Below are positions 17,068 to 24,362 of a stretch of 64,000 nt of DNA, one piece after another. A model generated the notes under the pieces. It was given only the letters and a program-made list of their open reading frames with translations. It had not been told where the DNA came from and did no database searches. Made by a program: the position numbers and the translations under genes. Every line of letters begins with the position of its first letter. Within the stretch, counting starts at the first letter, position 1. The stretch covers positions 1-64,000 of the forward strand of contig NZ_JARXYX010000046.1 of assembly GCF_029893585.1 (NCBI RefSeq), given 5' to 3'. Source of the DNA: Streptomyces sp. LBL. Its GTDB lineage: Bacteria; Actinomycetota; Actinomycetes; Streptomycetales; Streptomycetaceae.

Positions 17068-18021
17068 ATGCTCGGCTCCGGCGATCCGATCACCGACGCC
17101 ATCGGTCTTCTGCGCCCTCGCACCGTGATCGACCCCGGTCTCCATGCGGCGGGCCCCTGGGCGCTGCGCTTCGACCAGCCCGCGGATGTCAAGCTTGGCG
17201 TCGTCGCGCGCGGCACGTGCTGGCTGACCCTTGACGGGCACAAGCCCGTACTACTGGAAGAGGGCGACTTCTACCTGCTGGGCAACCCCCCGCCCTACGT
17301 CCTGGCCAGCACGCTCACCGCACCATCGCGCCCCGCGAAGCCGGTGTGGGGGCGCGCCAGGGACGGTGTCGTACGCATCGGCCCGGAGGCCGAGGAAGAC
17401 ACATACCTCTGCGGCGGGCACTTGTCGTTCGAGGACACGAACGCCCCAGCCCTGACCCAAGTCCTACCGCTGCTCGTGCTTGTCCGTGCCGCAGATCCCC
17501 GCGGCAAGCTCCTGGCACACCTCAGCGAGCTCCTGGTCTGCGAGACCAGGACCGCCGCCGCCGGCAGCTCTCTCGTCCTGAACCACCTCGCACAGGTCCT
17601 ATTCGTCCACATGCTGCGCGCCCACGCCGAACAGGCCGATCAGCCCACCGGCTGGCTGGGAGCGCTCAACGACGACGGCATCGGTGCCGCACTTCGCGCC
17701 ATGCACACCGACGCGGCACACCCCTGGACACTCAAAGAGCTTGCCGGCATCAGCCACATGTCACGTTCCGCGTTCGCCTCATCCTTCAAGAGCCGGGTTG
17801 GAACCACCCCGCTGGACTATCTGATCCAGTGGAGAATGAGCCTCGCCCGCGACGCCCTGAGCCGCGGCACACGAACGATCTCCGAACTCGCGTTCACGAT
17901 CGGCTACAAATCCGAAAGCGCGTTCAGCACCGCATTCCGCCGCGTGGTCGGTTCCTCACCCAAACAATTCCGCGAAACATCAACCTGCGCGGTCAACGGC
18001 CGTCCGGATCAGGGCCACTGA
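17068..18021 (+). CDS. AraC-family regulator with N-terminal cupin domain
   Basis: A 317-residue regulator. Residues about 20-190 form an AraC-type cupin ligand domain (GVVARGTCWLTLDG, then LEEGDFYLLGNP). Residues about 210-300 are the double HTH (SHMSRSAFASSFKSRVGTTP, then ISELAFTIGYKSESAFSTAF). The ATG at 17068 is preceded by GGGAGGAG. Members of this cupin-containing group commonly regulate a divergent oxidoreductase, which fits the SDR gene here. The 122-base gap contains an AT-rich stretch near 17020-17045 suitable for promoters. Confidence 0.9.
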   Translation: MLGSGDPITDAIGLLRPRTVIDPGLHAAGPWALRFDQPADVKLGVVARGTCWLTLDGHKPVLLEEGDFYLLGNPPPYVLASTLTAPSRPAKPVWGRARDGVVRIGPEAEEDTYLCGGHLSFEDTNAPALTQVLPLLVLVRAADPRGKLLAHLSELLVCETRTAAAGSSLVLNHLAQVLFVHMLRAHAEQADQPTGWLGALNDDGIGAALRAMHTDAAHPWTLKELAGISHMSRSAFASSFKSRVGTTPLDYLIQWRMSLARDALSRGTRTISELAFTIGYKSESAFSTAFRRVVGSSPKQFRETSTCAVNGRPDQGH

Positions 18022-18437
18022 CCCCGTACCGCGACAAGTACCCGTTCTCGAAGCCCATAGTCAGTGATCGAAATCAGGTTCTCAGGCCCGCCGCCCTGAC
18101 TGTTGGGAGGCGCCGTGCTGCCGGCAGGAGCTCTCCCGCGGATTCAGCGCAGCGGGACCACGACCCGGACTCCGGCGGCAACGCCTTAGCCACACACAGT
18201 GTCGTCCTCCCCGAGCGCCGCTGGCTCCGACCACCATCAGCGGCATGCCGATCAGTAGCGCTGGGATCGACAACCCAAAGGTCGCACAAGCGCACGGGTG
18301 ACCAAAAAGGAGTCGCGCATGTTCGCGAACACACGGCTCGTTCGCACGGCGCTCATCTATCGACCGATTGATGAGCAAGATCGATAAGCGGCGGCGCGCT
18401 GCCGGATCGACGTCGGATCATGCCCATAAAACAGTGT

Positions 18438-18481
18438 CAGAAAGTCGATGTGCTCAAGAACTTGAGGAGCACCGTTTTCTG
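18438..18481. promoter_or_regulatory. Dyad upstream of the serine recombinase
   Basis: CAGAAA (18438-18443) and TTTCTG (18476-18481) are symmetric about the same centre as the 14-base palindrome CTCAAGAACTTGAG (18453-18466). A further GTGCTC/GAGCAC pair flanks it slightly off centre. It could be a recombination (res-like) site or autoregulatory operator for the recombinase. It also argues for the downstream GTG start of that gene. Confidence 0.45.
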
Positions 18482-18494
18482 TACGATCCGGCGG

Positions 18495-19184
18495 GTGCAG
18501 CCACCCCGTGACGACGACATCGCCGATCTCCTCGCCCCCGTTCCGGCCGTACGGACCGGCAGCCTCGTGGGATACGCACGCGTGTCCACGAAGGGGCAGT
18601 TGCTCGACCGGCAGATCCACGCACTCGCCGCAGCAGGGTGCATCCGGATCTTCTCCGACAAGAAGTCCGGCAAGAACGCCGAACGCGAGGAACTGTGGAA
18701 GGCCCTCGACTGCCTGCGCGAGGGCGACACCCTCATCGTCCCGTCGCTGGACCGGCTCGGCCGCTCCATCCAGGACCTCATCGCAATCGTGTCCGGCCTG
18801 CGCAAGCGCGGCGTCGGCTTCACCTCGCTGCACGAGGCGCTCGACACGACCACACCCGGCGGGCGCCTGGTCTTCCACGTGTTCGCGGCCCTGGCGGAGT
18901 TCATCCGCGAACTCATCGTGCAGGGCACCAACGAGGGTCTGGACGCCGCCCGCGCCCGCGGCGCCCGACTCGGCCGCCCGCCGGCGATGACAGAGGAGCA
19001 GGTACGTCACGCCCGCGACCTGCTCGCCCGCCCGGAGAACACCGTCACCTCGATCGCGAAGCTCCTCGGCGTCTCCAGGAACACGATCTATAACTACGTG
19101 CCCGAGTTGAAGGGCGGTCGCCTCGCACTCGCTGAGGCGCCGAGCACGCCGGAACTGCCCCAACCCACCAGGTCCGAGGACTGA
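18495..19184 (+). CDS. Small serine recombinase (resolvase/invertase family)
   Basis: About 229 residues from the GTG at 18495. The catalytic N-terminal domain begins GYARVSTKGQ with the nucleophile Ser, followed by LIVPSLDRLGRS and the arginine-rich active-site helix. AALAEFIRELIVQGTNEGL forms the E-helix, ARGARLGRPPAMT is the linker, and TVTSIAKLLGVSRNTIYNY is the DNA-binding HTH. An alternative ATG at 18420 would place the dyad inside the coding region. It could resolve, invert or excise local DNA. It lies close to a tRNA-Thr remnant typical of an island boundary. Confidence 0.88.
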   Translation: MQPPRDDDIADLLAPVPAVRTGSLVGYARVSTKGQLLDRQIHALAAAGCIRIFSDKKSGKNAEREELWKALDCLREGDTLIVPSLDRLGRSIQDLIAIVSGLRKRGVGFTSLHEALDTTTPGGRLVFHVFAALAEFIRELIVQGTNEGLDAARARGARLGRPPAMTEEQVRHARDLLARPENTVTSIAKLLGVSRNTIYNYVPELKGGRLALAEAPSTPELPQPTRSED

Positions 19185-19442
19185 TCACCGCCGTTTGCGG
19201 CTGGTGACAGCATTCTTACCGGCACCCCAAGCACTCTCATCTGCCCGTCTTGCGCCGTCAGGAGCTACGCTGACAGCCACGCAGTGCCCTCGCTGACCTC
19301 TTCCTGCTGCCTCACCGGTGGGCAGACGCCTTTGGACGGTGCATCACGAAGAAGCACGGGTCAATCTCCAGCATGTGCTCTGACCAGCACAAACGTCACC
19401 GGACAGTACGGCGAAGCACTAAGCAACACGATCACTCATGGT
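19185..19442. other. Non-coding stretch between recombinase and tRNA fragment
   Basis: No frame here shows coding character. It ends at the tRNA-Thr 3' fragment and probably belongs to the right part of an integrated element or its junction. Confidence 0.4.
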
Positions 19443-19487
19443 CTCGTAATGCGTAGGTCTCGGGTTCGAATCCCGAAGGCGGCTCCA
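19443..19487 (+). tRNA. 3' portion of a tRNA-Thr(CGU) gene, likely attachment-site remnant
   Basis: The bases read as the second half of a tRNA: anticodon loop CTCGTAA (anticodon CGU), variable region, a perfect T-arm TCGGGTTCGAATCCCGA, and the 3' acceptor strand AGGCGGCTCCA. The preceding 30-40 bases lack any 5' acceptor strand (GCCGCCT) or D-arm. The 3' anticodon stem TGCGT does not pair with the upstream ATGGT. This is therefore not a functional tRNA but the duplicated 3' end left by integration at a tRNA-Thr gene. Confidence 0.7.
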
Positions 19488-19581
19488 TGGGAAACCGCAG
19501 GTCAGGCCTCTGACCTTGCGATTTCTTTGTTTCCTTGACCTTGGAATGTGCGCACGTAGCGCTTCGGTCGCCTGTGCATGG

Positions 19582-19593
19582 AATGCGTAGGTC
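19582..19593 (+). repeat. Second copy of AATGCGTAGGTC
   Basis: The 12-mer AATGCGTAGGTC occurs in the tRNA fragment (19448-19459) and again at 19582-19593, followed by an imperfect T-arm-like stretch. It could be a second degenerate tRNA remnant or a recombinase-related repeat. Confidence 0.35.
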
Positions 19594-19656
19594 AAAGGTT
19601 TCACTCTCCGGGATCGGGGATGCGTTGTTGGTGCCGGATGTGGCTGCTGACCTGCA

Positions 19657-19695
19657 GTTTCTTTCGATCAGACCGCACTCAAGATCGAAAGAAAC
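19657..19695. repeat. Perfect 13-base inverted repeat
   Basis: GTTTCTTTCGATC (19657-19669) and GATCGAAAGAAAC (19683-19695) are exact inverted copies with a 13-base loop. The arms are unusually AT-rich for this genome. It lies between the tRNA fragment and the end of the TetR gene. A protein-binding or recombination site is as likely as a terminator. Confidence 0.55.
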
Positions 19696-19737
19696 ACAGC
19701 TTCTCAGCTCCACGTCCCGCAGTGGCCCTGAGTCGCA

Positions 19738-20346
19738 TCAGTCGAGGGCGTGGCTGCGGCCGGTCTGCAGGATCTCGTCGGAGAGCTTGGGCTCGACGTG
19801 GCGTACGGCGCGGGCGAGCATCAGCGCGCCGACCATTTCGCTGAGCAGGCGGATGGCCCTGTGGCGGGCCTCGGCCGGGTCGAGCTCGTGGCCCTTCTCC
19901 TCGGCTTCGCGCAGGAACTCGGTGGCGAAGCCGGTGAGGTAACCCTTGACGCCTTCGGCGTACGCGCTCTGCACGGCTTCGCTGTGCCGTCCGGCGTCGG
20001 TGACCAGGGAGGCGGAGGGGCAGCCGCCGTCCTGGGCGTCACGGTGCGCGGTGGACAGGTACCCGGCCAGGACCCGCTCCAGCGGAGAGCCGGCCTGGTC
20101 CGGACCGTCCTCGATCGTCCGGGCCAGGACCCCGAGCGAGGCGGCGAAGGAGGCGCCGCACACCTCCACGGCCAGGTCGTTCTTGGAGGCGAAGTGGTTG
20201 TAGAAGCCGCCGTGGGTGAGTCCGGCCTCCTTCATCAACTCGGCGATGCCGACCGCGTCGATGCCCTGCGAGCGAAACATGCGGCCCGCCGCTTCGAGGA
20301 TGTTCTGCCGGTTGCGGGCCTTGTCCTCCTTGGTGATCCGCGGCAT
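19738..20346 (-). CDS. TetR/AcrR-family regulator
   Basis: A 202-residue repressor. HTH region: NRQNILEAAGRMFRSQGIDA, then IAELMKEAGLTHGGFYNHFASKNDL. The C-terminal domain is of the TetR_C type with CPSASLVTDAGR. The ATG at 20346 gives the family-typical MPRITKED start. It is divergent from three NAD(P)/flavin enzymes. Repeated AATGAC-type half sites in the 68-base gap are candidate operator pieces. By analogy with NemR/QorR-like regulators it may respond to quinones or reactive aldehydes, which is inference from its targets. Confidence 0.88.
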   Translation of the reverse strand: MPRITKEDKARNRQNILEAAGRMFRSQGIDAVGIAELMKEAGLTHGGFYNHFASKNDLAVEVCGASFAASLGVLARTIEDGPDQAGSPLERVLAGYLSTAHRDAQDGGCPSASLVTDAGRHSEAVQSAYAEGVKGYLTGFATEFLREAEEKGHELDPAEARHRAIRLLSEMVGALMLARAVRHVEPKLSDEILQTGRSHALD

Positions 20347-20414
20347 GGCCGTCCTCTCGCGTCGCTCTCGACTTGACCTTTTCAATGACGCCTCTCATCA
20401 TAACAGGAGTTCCA

Positions 20415-21461
20415 ATGACACCCATCATCAAAGACCCGTGGAACGGGAGCGTCATGCGCGCCATCACCTACGACCAGCACGGAGAAGCAAGGCAGGTACT
20501 ACGCCTGGTCGAGCAGCCGCCCCCCACTGCGCCCGCAGCCGGGCAGGTGCAGGTGCGGGTGCTGTCCCGGCCCATCCACCCCGGCGACCTGGCGGGAGTG
20601 CAGGGCTTTCCGGGTGCGCCGCAAGGGCGGTTCGCCACGCCACGCATTCCCGGCCTGGAGGGAATGGGCGTCGTCGAGATAGTCGGCGAGGGGGTGCAGG
20701 ATCTGCGGCCCGGTCAGCGGGTCGCCTTCTTCCCGGTGCCGGGCGCGTGGAGCGTACTTCTCACGGCACCGGCCGATCTGGTGGTGCCGGTGCCCGAGGG
20801 CGTCAGCGACGAGACCGCGGCCCTGATGCTGGTCAACCCGGTCACCCTGCTCACTCTGTTGCGGGCGGTCGAGGACGCCCAGCACGGCCAGGCAGGTCCG
20901 GTGGTGCAGACGGCCGCCGGTTCGTCGGTGGGGAAAATGGTCAGCGCCGCAGCGCTCAAGCACGACATCCCGCTGGTCAACCTGGTACGCAGTGCCGCAG
21001 GGGCACAGGCCTTGCGGCAGCGCTTCCCCGGACTGCCGGCCATCTCGACGGCCGACGCGGACTGGCGCGCTCAGGTCCGGGACGCGACCGGCGGCCGGGG
21101 TGCCCAGGTCGTACTGGACGCGGTGGGCGGATCCCTGACCGGTGAGCTGGCCGGGCTGCTCGACGACGGCGGCACGCTGATCACCTACGGACAGCTCGGT
21201 CCCGGCAGCACGCCGCTGGAGTCGCTCGCGCTGCCACCGCGGGCCCTGACCGTGCGGGGCGTGTCCATCGGCCACTGGATGACCCGCACGCCAGAGGGAC
21301 GGGCCGAGGACGTCGCCTTCGCCGCCCGTCTGGCCGCGACCGCCCCGGAACTCTTCGAGGTCGCAGCCGGCTACGACCTCGCCGACTTCGCGAAGGCCAT
21401 CGACCATGTCCGCCGCCCCGGCAAGAGCGGAACCGTCCTGCTCACCAGCCCCGCATCCTGA
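20415..21461 (+). CDS. MDR-family zinc-type alcohol dehydrogenase/quinone reductase-like protein
   Basis: A 348-residue medium-chain dehydrogenase/reductase. It has a GroES-like N-terminal domain (GQVQVRVLSRPIHPGDL), IPGLEGMGVVEIVGEGV, a Rossmann domain with VQTAAGSSVGKMV in place of the usual AAGGVG, and QVVLDAVGGSLT. No structural zinc cysteines are seen, so it belongs with the enoyl-reductase/quinone-oxidoreductase branch. The ATG at 20415 has ACAGGAG upstream. It is the first gene of a plus-strand run with a dinucleotide-binding protein and an old yellow enzyme. Confidence 0.87.
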   Translation: MTPIIKDPWNGSVMRAITYDQHGEARQVLRLVEQPPPTAPAAGQVQVRVLSRPIHPGDLAGVQGFPGAPQGRFATPRIPGLEGMGVVEIVGEGVQDLRPGQRVAFFPVPGAWSVLLTAPADLVVPVPEGVSDETAALMLVNPVTLLTLLRAVEDAQHGQAGPVVQTAAGSSVGKMVSAAALKHDIPLVNLVRSAAGAQALRQRFPGLPAISTADADWRAQVRDATGGRGAQVVLDAVGGSLTGELAGLLDDGGTLITYGQLGPGSTPLESLALPPRALTVRGVSIGHWMTRTPEGRAEDVAFAARLAATAPELFEVAAGYDLADFAKAIDHVRRPGKSGTVLLTSPAS

Positions 21462-21481
21462 ACCCCTCGGAGGGCACTGCC

Positions 21482-22084
21482 ATGAAGATCGGAACCCTGG
21501 GCTCCGGGACCGTAGCCCAGGCCATCGCCCGTCATGCCGTGGCCCACGGCCACCAGGTCGTACTGAGCAACAGCCGCGGCCCTGCCTCCCTGGCCGGGCT
21601 CGCCGACGAACTCGGACCGCTCGCCCACGCCGGCACCCCGGAGGAAGCCGCCGCGGCGGAACTCGTACTCCTCGCGGTCGGCTGGCCCCAGATCCCGGAC
21701 GCGACAGCCGGCCTGCCGCACTTCGACGGACGCATCGTCATCGACGCCACCAACCAGTTCGCCTCGCCGCCCCCGCATACGAAGATCGCTGACCTGGGCG
21801 AGCTGACCGGCAGCGAACACGTCGCCTCACTGCTGCCCGGAGCCCGCGTCGTCAAGGCGTTCAACACCCTCTACGGCCAGTACATCGCCGCCGACCCGCG
21901 CCACCACGCTGGACGCCAGGTGCTGTTCCTCGCCGGTGACGACGCTGACGCCAAGACGACCGTCAAGGACCTCACCGCCGCCTTCGGGTTCGCCCCCGTC
22001 GATCTCGGCTCCTTGCGCGAGGGCGGACGCCTCATGCAACTCGGCGGCCCACTCTCCGGCCTCCACGCCCTCAAACAGGACTGA
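21482..22084 (+). CDS. NADPH-dependent F420 reductase-like protein
   Basis: A 200-residue Rossmann protein beginning MKIGTLGSGTVAQAIARHAV, a GxGxxA dinucleotide site. VLSNSRGP follows, the Ser-Arg pair that binds the NADP phosphate. VVKAFNTLYGQYI and LFLAGDDADAKTTVKDL match the F420-dependent NADP oxidoreductase/ProC-like fold. It begins 20 bases after the MDR gene and has CGGAGGGCA upstream. It probably supplies or uses reduced nicotinamide in the same detoxification unit. The F420 specificity cannot be read from the sequence alone. Confidence 0.82.
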   Translation: MKIGTLGSGTVAQAIARHAVAHGHQVVLSNSRGPASLAGLADELGPLAHAGTPEEAAAAELVLLAVGWPQIPDATAGLPHFDGRIVIDATNQFASPPPHTKIADLGELTGSEHVASLLPGARVVKAFNTLYGQYIAADPRHHAGRQVLFLAGDDADAKTTVKDLTAAFGFAPVDLGSLREGGRLMQLGGPLSGLHALKQD

Positions 22085-22146
22085 GCCGGCCCTCGCCCGT
22101 TCCTCGCCCTCCTCCTCATCCGCCCCTCGGCACAAGGAAGTTACTC

Positions 22147-23232
22147 ATGACCACCCAGTCCCTGCTGCAGCCCGTCCGCCTCGGCGCGCTGGAGCTCCGC
22201 AACAGCGTCGTCATGGCCCCCATGACCCGCGCCCGCGCTCAAAACGCCGAGCTGGTCCCGACCGACCTGCACGCGACCTACTACGCGCAGCGCGCCGGCG
22301 CCGGGCTGATCGTCACCGAGGGAACCTGGGTCAGCCCCGACGCGATCGGCTTCATCCACGTCCCCGGCATCTACACCGACACGCAGACCGCCGGCTGGGC
22401 GAAGGTCACCGAAGCCGTCCACGAGGCGGGCGGGCGGATCGTCTCCCAGCTCGGCCATGTCGGCGCGGCCTCCCACCCCGACCACCTCGGCGGCCGCCTG
22501 CCCGCCGGACCCTCGGCCATCAACCCCGGCGAGAAGTCCTTCACCCCCTCCGGCCCGAAGGACACCCTCACTCCGCGCGCCTACACCGCCGCTGAGATCG
22601 CCGGCACCATCGCCGACTACCGCCATGCGGCCGAGAACGCCCGCCGAGCCGGTTTCGACGGCGTGGAACTCCACGCCCAGGTGTCCCACCTGATCCCGCA
22701 GTTCCTCAACCCCCGTCTCAACCAACGCACCGACGCCTACGGAGGCAGCAGCGAGAAGCGGGCCAAGTTCCTCCTCGACATCCTCGACGCCGTCACCGAC
22801 GTGTGGGGCAGCGACCGCATCGGCGTGAAACTGTCCCCGGGCTGGACCAGCGGAACCGCGTTCACCGCGGACGAGGAGACACTCGCCGACTACGACCAGC
22901 TGCTCAAGAAGCTCAACGACAGCAGCCTGGCCTACCTGCACCTCCTGGGCACCCCCGGCAGCATCGAGGAGCGCATCGCCCTCTTCTCCCGCTACCGCGC
23001 CCACTACCAGGGCAACATCGTCGCCAACCTCGGCTTCACCCAGGCCCTCGGCAACGAGATCCTCGACCACGGCATCGTCGACGCGGTCTCCTTCGGCGCC
23101 CCCTTCATCGCCAACCCCGACCTGGTCGAGCGCTTCGCGCAGGGCCACCCGCTGGCCGACGGCGACCCGGACACCCACTACGCCGGTCACACCGAGGGCT
23201 ACACCGACTACCCCGCCTTCACCGCCAACTGA
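22147..23232 (+). CDS. Old yellow enzyme-family alkene reductase
   Basis: A 361-residue flavin TIM barrel: LRNSVVMAPMTRARA at the N-terminus, GAGLIVTEGTWVSP, LNPRLNQRTDAYGGS, and the C-terminal phosphate-binding FGAPFIANPDLVERF. These enzymes reduce activated C=C bonds with NAD(P)H. The substrate-binding pair is unusual: canonical H-x-A-N/H is here His176-Ala-Gln-Val179, and QLGHVG replaces QLWHxG. Binding of phenolic or enone substrates may therefore differ. It is the third gene of the TetR-controlled run. Confidence 0.88.
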   Translation: MTTQSLLQPVRLGALELRNSVVMAPMTRARAQNAELVPTDLHATYYAQRAGAGLIVTEGTWVSPDAIGFIHVPGIYTDTQTAGWAKVTEAVHEAGGRIVSQLGHVGAASHPDHLGGRLPAGPSAINPGEKSFTPSGPKDTLTPRAYTAAEIAGTIADYRHAAENARRAGFDGVELHAQVSHLIPQFLNPRLNQRTDAYGGSSEKRAKFLLDILDAVTDVWGSDRIGVKLSPGWTSGTAFTADEETLADYDQLLKKLNDSSLAYLHLLGTPGSIEERIALFSRYRAHYQGNIVANLGFTQALGNEILDHGIVDAVSFGAPFIANPDLVERFAQGHPLADGDPDTHYAGHTEGYTDYPAFTAN

Positions 23233-23329
23233 GCAAGAAGATCTCCGTGAGCAGCAACATCCGAGCAATGATCGCAACGGAACAGACCCTGCCGGTGCCG
23301 GGATCGGTGATGGTGTAGCCGTCCTCAAC

Positions 23330-24168
23330 CCGCTCCAATGGAGCCCCGGGACTGCGGCCAGGACCGGGGCGGGCATGGTGTCCCCGGTGAAGATCGCGTG
23401 CCGGACGGACGGGAGGGTACGGCCCTTGCCGCGGGCGGCGTCGGCCAGCAGCTGGTAGAACACCGGCACCGACTGGACCACCTCGGGCCGCTCCCGTTCG
23501 ACCAGGTCGAGGAGACGGCCGCCGTCGGTGACATGATCCGCGTCGACCAGGACGACCCGGCCGCCGCGGGCGAGCGTCGTCCACACGTCCAGCAGGCACA
23601 CGTCGAAGTTCAGAGGCGCGTAGTTGAGCACGGTCGTGCCGGGGCCGATTCCGAAGGTCGGGCCGGCCCAGGTCGTGAAACGGTCCAGCGCGGGGAGGGC
23701 CAGCGGCACGGTCTTGGGCAGGCCGGTGGAGCCGGAGGTGGTGAGCAGGAGGGCGGTTCCGTCGAGGTCGGCGCGGTCGGCGCGGTCGGCGCGGTCGGGG
23801 CGTCGGTCCGGCCGGGACGTGGCGGGTCTTCCCGGGCTGAGTACGAGACGTACCCCGGCCTGCTCGTACAGGCGGTCCAGGATGTCCTCGCCCAGGGTCG
23901 GCGAGGGCAGCAGCAGCGGGCGCCGTACCAGGAGACAGGCCAGGATCAGGGCGAGAGTCCGGGGCGACTTGACCGCGGGGAGGGCTACCGGCCCGTCCGC
24001 CGGGATCCGGATGAGCCGGTCCCGCTCCCGTTGCGCGCGCCCGAGCAGCGCCCCGTAGCCGACCGTGTGCCCCCGCCAGACCAGGGCGGTCGCCTCCGGG
24101 TTCCGCCGGGCGTGGTCCACGATGTCGTCGACGAACGAACGCGGCCCTGCGGCGATGGTGCCGTCCAC
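23330..24168 (-). pseudogene. AMP-binding (adenylation) enzyme, C-terminally truncated
   Basis: About 280 residues of an acyl/aminoacyl adenylating enzyme. It starts at the GTG at 24168 with GGAGGGAG upstream. FVDDIVDHARRNPEATALVW opens the N-terminal domain, LLTTSGSTGLPKTVPL is the P-loop-like A3 core, and ARGKGRTLPSVRHAIFTGDT follows. Resemblance ends near VLAAVPGL at about 23335; motifs A5-A10 and the C-terminal subdomain with the catalytic Lys are absent. The tail lies antisense to the end of the old yellow enzyme gene. A stand-alone biosynthetic adenylase was probably cut here. Confidence 0.7.
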
Positions 24169-24290
24169 GTTGTCTCCCTCCGGTCCCCGTTCGGCGCATG
24201 TTCGACGAACTCGGTGATCCTCATGGTGGTTTCGGTACCTGGAGGATCGTTGGAGCCTGGCTCGGCGGGCGCCGGATGCCGGACGTGCGA

Positions 24291-24342
24291 AAACGGCGGC
24301 CCGCCCGCGCCCCCGGTGAAGGTGGGGCGGGCCGGCCGCCGT
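24291..24342 (-). terminator. Rho-independent terminator of the SWIM/SNF2 operon
   Basis: Long GC-rich inverted repeat (CGGCGGCCCGCCCGC... with ...GCGGGCCGGCCGCCG). On the minus strand it is followed by TTTT at 24294-24291. It lies 20 bases past the SWIM gene stop, where a terminator is expected. Confidence 0.65.
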
Positions 24343-24362
24343 CGGTGGGGCGGGGAGCTTTC

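Larger units (their letters stand above)
16173..18085. mobile_element. SDR-AraC module flanked by about 24-base direct repeats
   Basis: TCAGGATCGAAATCAAGTTC.. at 16173-16196 and TCAGTGATCGAAATCAGGTT.. at 18061-18085 match at about 23 of 25 positions in the same orientation. Only the divergent SDR and AraC genes lie between them. The left copy contains the SDR stop codon (16193-16195). Direct repeats could be the duplicated site left by integration, att-like sites of a circular cassette, or matching ends of two lost insertion sequences. No integrase is inside. Confidence 0.45.

Noticed and set aside
19409-19487. Complete tRNA gene
   Set aside because: No 5' ac­ceptor strand, D-arm or paired anticodon stem exists upstream of the well-formed T-arm, so only a 3' fragment is supported.
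7705-24168. Thioesterase and adenylation fragments as evidence of a biosynthetic gene cluster
   Set aside because: They lie 15 kb apart, both are truncated, and no carrier protein, condensation or ketosynthase domain is present between them.
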